From contig NW_003101678.1 of the NCBI RefSeq assembly GCF_000003855.2, positions 248,001 through 312,000 of the forward strand: a stretch of DNA of 64,000 nt, in the 5' to 3' direction. Source of the DNA: Blastomyces gilchristii SLH14081 (taxonomy: Eukaryota; Ascomycota; Eurotiomycetes; Onygenales; Ajellomycetaceae). How positions within the stretch are numbered: position 1 is the first letter of the stretch; each line of letters opens with the position of its first letter. Below are positions 1 through 10,589 of this stretch, one piece after another. The position numbers were made by a program, and so were the translations under genes. The notes under the pieces are model-generated. The model saw nothing but the letters and a program-made list of their open reading frames with translations, did not search any database and was not told the DNA's origin.

Positions 1-2
1 TC

Positions 3-2711
3 ACCCTAGTCGACCAGCACAGCATCACACACCTTCTAGGCCAGGCAGCATCAAGTCGGGTTTCAACTAACAAAGCTTCTCAGCTACACTTACAGGCGTC
101 GGATGATGCAAAGGCCCTAGCAGCCTATGCGCTAACGCTTTTAAGAGCATTTCCCAAGAGAGGTGACGAAATACGCATGTGGCTTTACTTAGGTTCCGCG
201 ATGGAAACAGGAGTAGATGGGGGTTCAGCGTCTGGTCGATTGCCTGCTATCAAGTACTTTTGGAACGCATCTAGATCAACAAAGGTATTTCTAAATATAA
301 CGCAAAAGCCGCGCGATGTCCTGGCAATGCTTCAAGCAGGCTCTGCACTTAGCTCCCAAGGCGCAAGTCCAACAGTCCAACAAAGCAGCGATCAAGATCA
401 AGAATGGACAATCATTCTCCTGTTTCTTGAGCTTTATACTTTTCTTCTCAAAGTTTTGGACGATGAAGAATTCTTTTCTGCCACTCCTTCGCTAGGAAGA
501 ACTACAAACTCGAATGCTTCCTGGACACAGGAGAGTGCTTTACCACTTGATGATGTTAAGAGTTTGACGCTTTTCTTGAAGAACTTGGCGTTCACACTAT
601 ATTGGAATGCGGCGGATTTGACCTCTGCGAATGTAGATACCACTGACCCCAGCGGCATCCGAAATTACTTCAGTACCCGTTCTACGAAACTAGAGCCGGA
701 ATCCTCAACCCTAAAATCCAAGAGCGGAACATTAATGAGCGTTACTGGCATACCTCTAGAATATTTCAAAGGATTAGTGACGGGATTGTTACGCATGGTA
801 CACGAAAGAGAGTAAGTTTTCACTCGTCTTGATCTATAAATTCGCTTACGTTTTACTAACTAGCTGTCCAGCTCGAGGCGGAAATTTTTGCCTGACGGCC
901 ATTGGCTTATGGTCGACCGCTTAGATATGGAAGGGTTCATTCCTACGGTCGTCGCTGAGGAGGAAAATAGAAATCAGCTCCAAGATGATGACGATGACGA
1001 TGATGACAATGAGGAGACGCCAGATGACACAATGGATGACGATTATGACCACTCCCGGGGCTTGATAGGGACCGGAAGGGCTCAGCAGCTTCGCCGAATC
1101 GAAGAGCTTAGAAAGCGACAACAGCAAGTCGCACGGAGGAAAGAGCTCGAAGCTGTTGCCCCGCGACTGGAAATTTTGAGGAACATACCATTTTTCATAC
1201 CTTTCGCCACCCGTGTGCAGATATTCCGGGAGTTTATCTTTAGAGACCAAGTTCAGAGAAGAAGGGGGTATATCGACCCCGACTCCTGGCGCTTATCTGT
1301 TGCTCATAGCCTGATGGGATTGGGCAGTGACGGTAGGCCCATGGGACATGACATCTTGAACAAGCATCATGCGAACATAAGACGAGAATCGCTGTTCCAG
1401 GACGCGTTCGAACAGTTCTACGAGCTAGGGGACGGTTTGAAGGAACCGATACAGATTTCATTTATCGACAAATTTGGCACGCCAGAAGCAGGAATCGATG
1501 GTGGTGGTGTCACCAAGGAATTTCTCACGAGCGTGATTAATGACGCCTTCAATCCATCGGGTGCCTCCAGCCTTTTTATCGAAAACGATCAGCACCTATT
1601 GTACCCGAACCCTACACTCATAGAACAGCGAAAGGCTGAGCTTCGGCGACAGGGAATTCCCGACAGAAGCGTCACCATGAATGCAGAGGTTAAAGAATTA
1701 TTGAAGCGGTACGAGTTTCTAGGTCGTATCATCGGGAAATGTCTTTATGAGGGGATTCTGGTGGATGTCAGCTTCGCGGGGTTCTTTCTTTTGAAATGGG
1801 CCCTGACTGGAGGGACGAGCTCGGCGCGCAAAGAGTCTTCGTATCGTGCTAATCTCAATGACGTGCGGGATCTCGACGAAAGCCTGTACCAGGGACTGGT
1901 AAGTCCGTTTGTGTTTCTAGCTGCCCTCAATTAACCAACCGCTTCCCTGGAAGAATCATTTTTGAAACTGAAACTACTGAACCTCTTTGCTAACAACCCC
2001 CTTCCTCATCCGCAGCTCCAACTAAAAAACTACCCTGGAGACGTCGAAGACTTCTCTCTAAACTTCACTCTCACAGATACTATAGACATTCCCATTGAAA
2101 AACCTGACGGCACCACCGAGACAATCACAGAAAGCATAACCAGAGACCTAAAACCACACGGCTCCGAGATCCCTGTGACAAACCAAAACCGACTCGTCTA
2201 CATCTCCTACATCGCCCGCCACCGTCTCCAAGCACAGCCCTACCTACAAACCAACGCCTTCCTCCAGGGCCTCGGCACCATCATCCAGCCCTCCTGGCTA
2301 TCCATGTTCAACCAGTCCGAACTCCAAACCCTCATCGGCGGAGACGCGGGGGAGATCGACGTGGCCGACCTACGGCGTAACACCGTCTACAGCGGCGTCT
2401 ACGTGATCGGCGACGATAACCAGGAACACCCCACAATCAAACTATTTTGGGAAGTGCTACACGCGATGACGAACGCAGACAGGCAGAAGGTGCTCAAGTT
2501 CGTGACGTCGACGCCCCGCGCACCGTTGTTGGGATTCAGCCATTTGAATCCGCGGTTTAGCATACGCGATTCGAGCGCGGATGAGGAGCGCTTACCCAGC
2601 ACGAGTACGTGTGCGAATTTGCTGAAGTTACCGCGGTATACGCGGCGGGATACATTGAGGGAGAAACTGATGTATGCGATTAATGCGGGGGCTGGGTTTG
2701 ATTTGAGTTAA
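3..2711 (+). CDS. HUL5: HECT-type E3 ubiquitin ligase, HUL5/UBE3C-like (5' end outside window)
   Basis: Coding exons are <3..811, 872..1898 and 2016..2711 (843 codons visible). Reading is open from base 3, so the N-terminal part lies upstream of the window. Introns have GTAAGT donors, and the first has a TACTAAC branch site. The C-terminal ~400 residues form a HECT domain: the N-lobe includes a GIDGGGVTKEF segment, and the C-lobe ends with TSTCANLLKLP, whose Cys (codon 2610-2612) is the expected thioester cysteine. The final residues GFDLS resemble the usual HECT tail. An acidic Asp/Glu run (about 985-1050) precedes the domain. In yeast, Hul5 is a proteasome-associated ligase that extends ubiquitin chains on misfolded proteins; this role is inferred from the family. 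The upstream part (FPKRGDEIRMWLYLGS) also resembles this family rather than Rsp5 or Tom1. Confidence 0.88.
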
Positions 2712-3016
2712 GCTGAACAACTGAGGTGGAGGGTTGTAGTTTTGGGTCCTATTTTACTTTTCTTTCCTTTCATTTTCTTTCGCCATATATACTGGGGGTA
2801 ATCGTTCTGCGAAGTGCGTTTGGGCTTTCATTTCATTTCAATTTTTAGTCCTTCCCCCTGACGGCATTATTAGAACATCAGACTAGCACGAGAGACTAGT
2901 GACTAGTTAGTGGCGATTTTGCTGACGGCTATTTGTAAACGTAACATTGTTTGAGCAAGCAATTATTTAATTTTTTTCCCCCGCTATAAGTTGATGACAG
3001 AGGAGCTGATTCCTTT

Positions 3017-3100
3017 TGTAGGCTACTGGGGCAAAAGAGCTCGATCACCACCAGCGCACTGCTGGTAGAAGGGCTGATCAACCGCGGGACCCCCAACACC
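3017..3100. repeat. 84-bp direct repeat, copy 1
   Basis: Identical to 3351-3434 except one T/C difference (GGGCTGATC against GGGCCGATC). It contains a small hairpin, ACCAGC-GCACT-GCTGGT. The two copies start 334 bp apart, in the same orientation. Confidence 0.93.
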
Positions 3101-3350
3101 CCCCCTCGGACCAGCTACCACAGAGTACAGTACTTCCTCTCAGTGGCTCCCTTCAGTGGCTCCCCACAGTGGCTCCTCTTAGTGGACTCACTCAGTCCTA
3201 GGGCTCAAGGGACTTCTAGGGCACACTCCTGGGATGTCTCTTGACACTGTTAAATGTCCAGGGTATTTGTTGAGAATTTTTAAGTCCATTCTGGGATTGA
3301 ACCCATGCATGTTGACCACAGCGGGGCTCACACTTAACAGTCTCATAACC

Positions 3351-3434
3351 TGTAGGCTACTGGGGCAAAAGAGCTCGATCACCACCAGCGCACTGCTGGT
3401 AGAAGGGCCGATCAACCGCGGGACCCCCAACACC
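3351..3434. repeat. 84-bp direct repeat, copy 2
   Basis: Second copy of the repeat at 3017-3100, with one mismatch. On the minus strand it is followed, about 50 bases on, by GGTTCAATCC (complement of about 3291-3302), which matches a Pol III box B. The pair could be solo remains of a small retroelement, but no full element is visible. Confidence 0.93.
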
Positions 3435-4767
3435 TTTCTTCCTCCACTTTTCATTTTCTCCTGCATTTGCTGCCCCACACAGCGACTTCCTCTCCCCTGG
3501 TTCTGATAGACAGACATCAAACATCAAGCATCGGACAGTACACTATTTTCCTATTTCTTGAGCTTCCCCCCTTTCCCCCTCCTCCCCCCCTTTTTCAAAT
3601 GAATTCATCAACGGTCAAGTCAGCCAGGACAATACACCATTAACCTTTGGACTGAGGTGTTCCAAATTTCAGGCCGGGGCTACCAGTGTTCCACTATTTC
3701 CGTCAAACTAGCTACAGATGACATAAATTATTAAATGTACAGTACATACATGTACAAACGCAGGGTCATAAGGCAGGTGGTGGGTGTGATACTTAATAGA
3801 ATTAGGGTTAACTACATACCAAGTTACAGAGTCAATGAGAGTTTGACATCTCTGGAGAGAGCAACCAATAGGATGACTCCACCACCCGCGCTTACTTTGA
3901 GCCTCCTTACTCACGTGATATTAAACTCTATTTTGCTATAACCACATGGCAAGGACTATGTATCCATGGATCCGTGTAGGTATATCTACTGGGTATAGCG
4001 AGCATCATTCTTCAAAATAGTTATAGGCAAGGAATGGGGAGAGAAAAGAGAGACCTTTGTATAACTAACGAGTGCCATTGAGATTGTGCATCAAATGACA
4101 TGGACCCTATGGCGATTCTACGGATGGGTCGCAAGGCACGAGCAGTTTAGCGATCTCATACTCCGTGATTCGTACACTGCTAAGAATCAAACTGTCTTTC
4201 CTACTACTAGATTTCACCCTCCAAAGCACGGCTGAGATATGGAGGTTAGCATTCCTTTTGTTCTGTGATTACATTCTGAATCCCGTTCGCATAACATCTC
4301 TGTTCGCTTCTACCACATGGACCCACGCGACATATGTATATGGTCAAGGTTATCATACAAGTTAGCTTGTTTTCCTAGCTTCGTTAATAATTAGCAAACT
4401 GTATCATTCATCATTCTAGAATCTAGTTATCCGGCATGGTAGAAGTGTCATTATTTACGTCGTCACTAAAATTTGGCCGGCTTCAGGCATGCATTTGAAA
4501 AGACAGAAAAAGGTAGATCCTGTAACAAGAATGTCTCGTTGAGGTGGTATTCAAGCTGAGTTGTCATTCAGTAGATTGATAGATATCCATTATTGTTAAC
4601 TGGAAAATCAATTAAGGTCGACGAGATGTATGTAATGTACATGTACGTACGTTGTACAGTAGTTACATAGAGTAGAGGTTGGCGTGGGGGAAAGGAGAGC
4701 TCGGCCCCGGTTCAGCCGCTTCAAGACTCTTAGCATTTTGACATTTCGTGTTTCTCTTCTCTTTCGA

Positions 4768-4769
<2 letters not shown>

Positions 4770-4834
<65 letters not shown>
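4770..4834. repeat. 65-nt poly(T) tract
   Basis: Uninterrupted run of 65 T. Read on the minus strand it is a poly(A) tract lying just downstream of the decayed minus-strand coding frames at 5028-5968. Confidence 0.95.
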
Positions 4835-5027
4835 CATCCACCAGATACCTAGCTCGAGAAGAGTACAATCAGTAATGGTGCCCAGCAAATGGACTTCTTG
4901 GCTAATTATTGGTCAATGGATTACGCGAGATTCTGGAGCTGACGTTAAGAAAAGGGGTAAGGAATTTAAGAAGGCCCCGGCATTCTTCCGAACCCTTTAT
5001 TGATGTCAGTGTTGACAAGCATCTCTA

Positions 5028-5663
5028 CTAGTTTGCTCCCCACTCTAAGAATATCGAATGCACCAGGAGACAGCATATCCCCGCTGTGTCGTCCCTCCCT
5101 GGGGCAGCACGGCTTGAGATGAGGAGGATGTCCCGTTTGACCGAGGACACAGAAGCTGTGAGAATATCCTTGGGAATTCGTTCGATCTCCATATTACTGA
5201 TAGCTCGCTGGGAGTTCCATGCGGTGGGCAGTGTTACTGAGTGTGGTTTTGCCTCGCTGGACTAGATTAGAGGAGGAACTCTAGCCCTCTGCCACTCCCT
5301 CCCAAGAACTTTTGAGACCCCGGAGAGCCGCTAGATCAGCCCAGTGTCACCCCGGATCGCTCATATCAGACAAGAGAGGGCCCTGTCTGCCTCTCCTGAA
5401 TTTCCATCTCCCCATCTTGATCATCCGCTTCGTCATCCTCTCCTATCTCAGTCGCTTCTTCATCTTCTACAGTTGACACTGAGGCGGGCATCTGCAGTTG
5501 GGGAGGCAGGAATGGGCCCCCGTCTTGACACACGATCCCCCCTGGGTCCAGTACCCAGGCCCTCGATCAAGAACCAGTCCGCGCAGCTCTTGCGCTATCT
5601 GCCATTCTAATCCAATCCAATGCCTTGAACAGGTTAGACCCGTGGTGATCGGGTTCCTACATG

Positions 5664-5700
<37 letters not shown>

Positions 5701-5968
5701 TGGACCCATTTTCATCGCCGATGACGCCTCGCGCTTGCAAGGTCTCGCTGTGCTCCATCTCCACTGTATATTCGGCTCCCCCCGGGTCGGACACTTCCTG
5801 TTTCTCTTATCAGATCTTGGGCGACGCGGAAATAACGGATGTGATAGCTCCGGCCCCTTTTGGACTTGTTTCATTTTCCTCCCCATTTCCTCCCCGAAAA
5901 CCCTGCGTTGTTGGACAGTCTTTTTTGACCGTCTTCTTGGATCTCAGTTCGGGTTTTGAACCCCTGTA
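5028..5968 (-). pseudogene. Possible decayed protein-coding remnant
   Basis: Three minus-strand stretches read like ordinary hydrophilic protein but are broken by stops. Stretch A (5968 down to 5696) has an adjacent TGA-TAA pair at 5812-5807 and ends in an ATT/AAT microsatellite. Stretch B (5605 to 5366) is in the same register as A, has one internal TGA (5569-5567), and contains an acidic tail with EDEEATEIGEDDEADDQDGE. Stretch C (5261 to 5028) is in another register and contains MEIERIPKDILTASVSS. I recognise no family. The call rests only on amino-acid composition and shared register; the frames could be chance. No intact start-to-stop model of useful length exists here. Confidence 0.3.
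5665..5700. repeat. (ATT)n microsatellite
   Basis: About 12 ATT units. On the minus strand it gives repeated TAA stops within the decayed coding frame. Confidence 0.9.
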
Positions 5969-6251
5969 CTAGTGTCACGGGCCGAGAATTTCGGAGAATT
6001 AAGTATTTGATGACAGCTGCGTTGAGGTGTAACCAGAGAAGTTAAATGCGACTGTTCCTTTCTGGACGATACGACGCAATCCACAATCTTCTGGCGTTGA
6101 TTGTCTCCGTCCCACCGTTCCATGGAAGTTCACCATGCGAGATTTCCAAGCGCTACGAGATTTCATATGTATATAATTCAACGGTGGGCGATGGAAATGA
6201 TTTTGAATTTTCAACAAATAGGTGTCGCCGATAGAGGCATCAGTTCAAACC

Positions 6252-8644
6252 ATGAGATTGCTTGGGCCCTTGATCCTTCTCGGCGCGATTTTCGTTGAGG
6301 CAGCCGACAGGCATGCTACAGATGGATTAACCCGCTTCCTGGAGAGGCGCCTACCAAACCATGTCAATGACTTCAAGTTCTCCCTCGTTGGTCCTATGCG
6401 GACGTCAGATGACTGGACTAATGATAAATATACCGTTTTTACTGGCTGCAATGGGAAGATAAATGTTCAAGCCAACTCGCTGAGTGGTCTCTTCCAAGGG
6501 TAACTCCCAATCCAGTGCGCTTTCTTCAATTATTACAGCATACAGTCGTTAGAAGTTTGCTAATATCTATATTTAGGCTCCACCGCTATTTGTCTGACGT
6601 TGTCCATGTTGACATTTTCTGGTTTATTGGCAATCGTCTTTCCCTTGCGCCCCGAAAGTTGCCAAAGCTCGATAAGCCCTTGAAGGGCGAGAGTTCTATT
6701 CCGTGGAGATACCATCTTAACACAGGTATGTATAATCTCCTCAGCCTAACAAGTGATGCTAGTATTGACAATGTCATATAAGTGACCTTCAGTTATGCAA
6801 CTCCCTGGTGGACATGGGAGGATTGGGAGCTCGAGCTGGACTGGTTGGCGATTCGCGGTGTCAACCTTCCATTGGCGTGGACGGGGTACGAGAAGATCCT
6901 GATAAGCGTGTTCCAGGAGGCCGGGTTCACAGACGACGATATCCGAAGCTTCATCAGCGGCCCGGCGTATCTAGCATGGAATCGCTTTGGAAACCTCCAA
7001 GGGTCATGGGGAGGCGGTAACACGCCATTCAAATGGTACGACGCCCAGTTTGAGCTCCAAAAGAAGATCCTTGCTCGGATGTCCGAGCTGGGGATGACAC
7101 CTATTTTGCCCGCATTCCCCGGCTATGTGCCCCGTGCTGTCACCCGCGTGCTCCCGGACGCTCAGGTTGTCAATGCCTCACAATGGGCGGAGATCAATCC
7201 GAAATACACCAATACGACATTCCTTCAGCCGTTTGACCCCCATACCGTCCGCCTACAAAAGAGCTTCATCTCGAAAAGCATCGAAGCTTATGGAAATGTC
7301 ACGCACTTCTACACTCTAGACCAGTTCAACGAGATGATCCCGAGCTCCGGAGACCCCGAGTTTCTGCGCAAAGTATCTGAGACCACAATGGAGGCTATTA
7401 AATCTGTTGACCCGGAGGCTACGTGGGTAATGCAAGGGTGGCTGTTTTATATCTTCGCTGATTACTGGACAACCGAAAGAATTGAAGCATATCTGTCTGC
7501 AGGCAAGAAATTCCGTGATATGTTGATCTTGGATTTATTCGCAGAGTCGTTCCCGGTTTGGAAGAAGACCAAAGGTTTCTTTGGTAAAGCGTTTGTGTGG
7601 TGCCAGGTCCAAGAATTTGGTGGAAATCATGGATTATACGGCCATGTTGCGAACATAACCGAGGGGCCTGCTCAAGCAATGGCACAACATCCAAATATGG
7701 TTGGAGTTGGCAACGCCGGTGAGGGCCAGTCCGGAAATGAGATCGTCTTTAGCTTGCTGCTCGACCAAGGCTGGTCCAAAACTGCGCTGGATCCAGAACA
7801 GTATTTCCATGACTGGGTTACCCGCCGTTACTCCAGCCACGGAAGAACAGTCCCCAATGAGCTGTACGAAGCCTGGCAGCTTCTACGTCTTTCCGCCTAC
7901 AATAACACCAACTTGGTGGATGCCCCGCTTCTGCCGCATGCTCTCTTCGCTGCATCACCATCGATCAATGCGAAGATGCCAATGCTGTTCATTGAGGGAC
8001 TTCTCTACGATCCCGCCGATATGCTCAAGGCCTGGGGACTGATGATAAAGGGGGCTCTGTTTGGGGATTCCTCCTACCAATATGATATAGTTGACGTCAC
8101 TCGCCAAGTGCTATCCGACGCATTCACATTGGTACTTCAAGACCTCAAAGTGAAATACAAGGGCGGCGCGCCAGCCTCCGTATTCATGCCCATCGGTGAC
8201 AAGCTCCTCATTATCCTCAAAGCGCTGGATGCCGTTCTATCGATGAACGAGAATTTCTGGCTGTCCAGCTGGATCTCAGCCGCCCGGGCTAGTGCTGGCG
8301 ATGACTCCGAAGCTGCAGACTTCTTCGAACACAACGCCCGCAACCAGATCACTATCTGGGGGTCAGAGGTTGGGGTTCTTGATGACTATGCGCAGAAACA
8401 ATGGGCCGGCTTGGTATCGGGATATTATACTCCGCGCTGGCGCATGTTCTTAGAGTATCTGAAGGACACTCCGGCGAGTCAGTATAACGACACAGTTCTC
8501 AAGGAGAAGCTGATCCCCTTTGAGACGGAATGGATCTCCCGGAAATCTGGGGCTTCGATTCAGACTGAAAAGCCTACAAAGGAGCTCAAGGCTGTGCTAG
8601 GCGACTTGCAGAAGGATTTGGACTTCGTTTTTAACCTGGGTTGA
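6252..8644 (+). CDS. NAGLU: Alpha-N-acetylglucosaminidase, GH89 family
   Basis: Exons 6252..6499, 6577..6725 and 6783..8644 give 752 residues, close to human NAGLU (743). The ATG at 6252 starts a signal peptide (MRLLGPLILLGAIFVEAA), so the enzyme should enter the secretory pathway. The N-terminal domain is followed by the GH89 barrel with the WWTWEDWE, GPAYLAWNRFGN and FGGNHGLYG blocks. Family catalytic glutamates are present as Glu316 in DQFNEM and Glu446 in GEGQSGNE, at the same positions as in the human enzyme. The family removes terminal alpha-linked N-acetylglucosamine from glycans (heparan sulfate in animals); the fungal substrate is unknown. Several N-glycosylation sequons (NTT, NVT, NIT, NNT) are present. 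Splice phases and frame are consistent throughout. Confidence 0.93.
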
Positions 8645-8737
8645 TTGCGGAGTGATAAACAATTCTTTCAGGGGCTACCTATCTACATTCTAGCCACTCA
8701 AGTACTGAGTTTCATCGATCGATGTGAGGTGGACAAC

Positions 8738-8790
<53 letters not shown>

Positions 8791-10015
8791 TACTTAATAT
8801 TATTAGCTAGACGGAATCGACTTCGAACCCCCAGAGGTTATCAGCTACACACGCAAGCCTCAAAAAATAATTCACCTAGGGAAAAGCTCCCTATGTAATA
8901 GTATTGCAGATATCACTTAATCCATACCATCAGACCCGTGTTTGCAACAGCTCCATCTGCATGCAGTTGTCTTTCTCCAGGGGGTCTCATGTCATTTTTG
9001 CTGGCAATATATCGCCCTTGACCGGGAGGGGTGGTGTGGGTGTGGTGCATTAATCGCCGGGATGTATTAGTCAATCACCTCGTTTCTTCATCAATCCACG
9101 CCCTTTTTTTTTTTTTTTTTTTTTTTCGCTTTCCGCTCTCCCCCTGCATATCACTCCGCGCTTGGCTTTCCCACACTCTGCCACCCACCCCGCTCCGCCC
9201 TGTGAACGACAAAAGACAAATATCCACTGGCCATGGCGGTAAAGGTACGCAGGTAATGTACAGCACCTTCCTAATTTCCTAATTTCCTATTTTTACTTTT
9301 TAAACAGGATTGTTTCTCATATCTTCCTTTATCCTGTCCTGAACCTCGCCGGTGGAAAGTTTGTAGGAAGTTTATTCGAAATGAGAGAGTTGCAAGCTCT
9401 GATGTCCAAGTCACGTGTTCAGAAAATCGCTGCTTCCCGATTGGGACTAGCCCGGCTCGCGGTCTGAAATTTTCACTCCGGCCAAACTTCGATTTTTTAG
9501 TTTTCAATTTTTCTTTTTTCCCTGTCACAATATTTAATCCCGACAAAAAAAAATTAAAAAAAAAAGGAACACGACGAAAAAAAAAAAAAAAAAGAAGAAG
9601 AAGAAGAAGAGGACAAAAACAGAGGTTTCACAGCTACTTGTGTGGTCTTCTTTTCCAACAACCCACCCCGTATTCTTCTATCTTTCTATCTTCAACCTCG
9701 CCATCTACCGTCTGTCTATCTCTCTCTCTCTCCTTTCTTCCTCTTCCCTCCCCGCCTTGGTCTTCTGGACAACCACCACCACACACACACACACACATAC
9801 ACACTCCCGTGCCAGCCAGTGCAGTGCATCGTCTCTGTCCTGTATCAACTGTCAGTAACCTATCCCTCTCATCAACCCGCTGTGTGTCCTCATCCAGTGT
9901 TGCCTCTGCCTCTCTCTGCCCCCTTCCCCTTGTCGAAAATACTCGTACCCGGCCAAAAAAAATTTGAAAACTCCCGCCTCACCTGAAAAGAAAGCTCTCA
10001 CACGGGATCTATCTG
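8645..10015. other. Intergenic region and upstream part of PAB1 leader
   Basis: Holds the 3' flank of the glucosaminidase gene, a 48-nt poly(A) run (8741-8788), a 23-nt poly(T) run (about 9104-9126), A-rich and GAA-rich stretches (about 9545-9612), CT-rich sequence and a short CA repeat (about 9780-9802). The CT/A-rich part from about 9500 on is typical of a strongly expressed fungal promoter and 5' leader. No gene seen. Confidence 0.55.
8741..8788. repeat. 48-nt poly(A) tract
   Basis: Uninterrupted A run about 97 bases after the NAGLU stop codon. Confidence 0.95.
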
Positions 10016-10235
10016 GTGAGTCCTTCATCTATTGCCCTAAATAGCGCCTCCTAGCCTGTGCTGTGATCCCTCGGGCTTCGTTCTCTCTCTTCTTTGCTTT
10101 TTTTTTTTTTTTTTTCTTTGGTTTCCCCATCACCACAACAACCACAGACCCAACACACTACAGCGGCAGAAGCAGCTATATTATTATCACGGAAAGTCAC
10201 TGTGCTAACAGATCTTCTCTCTTGTGCCTTGGCAG
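10016..10235 (+). other. Probable 5'-leader intron of PAB1
   Basis: CTG|GTGAGT donor at 10016, a GCTAAC branch-like site at about 10204 and a CTTGGCAG acceptor ending at 10235, followed by about 350 bases of leader before the PAB1 ATG. The intron contains a 20-nt T run. Splicing is predicted from signals only. Confidence 0.55.
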
Positions 10236-10372
10236 ATCGCACCGTCGATATCCTTCCTTGCTCCTTTGACTCTCAATCCTCCTGATATCGCCAGTGTACG
10301 TCGTCGTTTTTCGCCTGTCGTCCTTGCTACAGCCTCATCCCTCATCCTCCTTTCCTTTGCTGATCAGACCTT

Positions 10373-10569
10373 CCAAAAAAACAAAAAAACAAAAAAAATC
10401 CCACAAAGCAAAAACATTCGCCTCTCACCTTCCCAACTTCTTCAAAGAAACCCTTTGCCAGTCATAACTTTTTTCTTTGCGCCCTGATTTACCTCTGTCC
10501 ATCAGCTCACATTGCTTCTTCCCACACTCTAGATCTCAGAAGAAGAATAAAAATAAAAATAAAAAAGGA
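10373..10569 (+). promoter_or_regulatory. A-rich tracts in the PAB1 leader (possible autoregulatory element)
   Basis: The leader contains an oligo(A) cluster at about 10373-10412 (A7C A7C A8 pattern) and a second one, (AAAAAT)n-like, at about 10546-10567, ending about 20 bases before the start codon. In mammals PABP binds an A-rich element in its own 5' UTR and represses translation; the same role here is inference. Confidence 0.4.
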
Positions 10570-10589
10570 CATCCATCTCCATCGTCAAC

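Larger units (their letters stand above)
2712..6251. other. Non-genic region with direct repeats, poly(T) and decayed coding frames
   Basis: No convincing intact gene. The stretch holds an 84-bp direct repeat (3017-3100 and 3351-3434), a short imperfect tandem of CAGTGGCTCC units (about 3140-3190), GTAC-rich palindromic motifs (about 3735-3755 and 4627-4660), a 65-nt poly(T) run (4770-4834), an ATT microsatellite (5665-5700) and minus-strand frames that look like a decayed gene (5028-5968). The last ~280 bases should contain the promoter and leader of the downstream glucosaminidase gene. Confidence 0.6.

Noticed and set aside
3188..3520. 110-codon minus-strand frame across the direct repeat
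   Set aside because: Follows the repeat sequence and shows no domain; treated as part of the repeat.
4684..4875. Frames through the poly(T)/poly(A) tract coding poly-Phe or poly-Lys
   Set aside because: Pure homopolymer translation.
8790..8900. tRNA-like box B (GGTTCGAAGTC on the minus strand) near 8826-8838
   Set aside because: No acceptor stem, no complete cloverleaf and box A to box B spacing is too short; not called as a tRNA.
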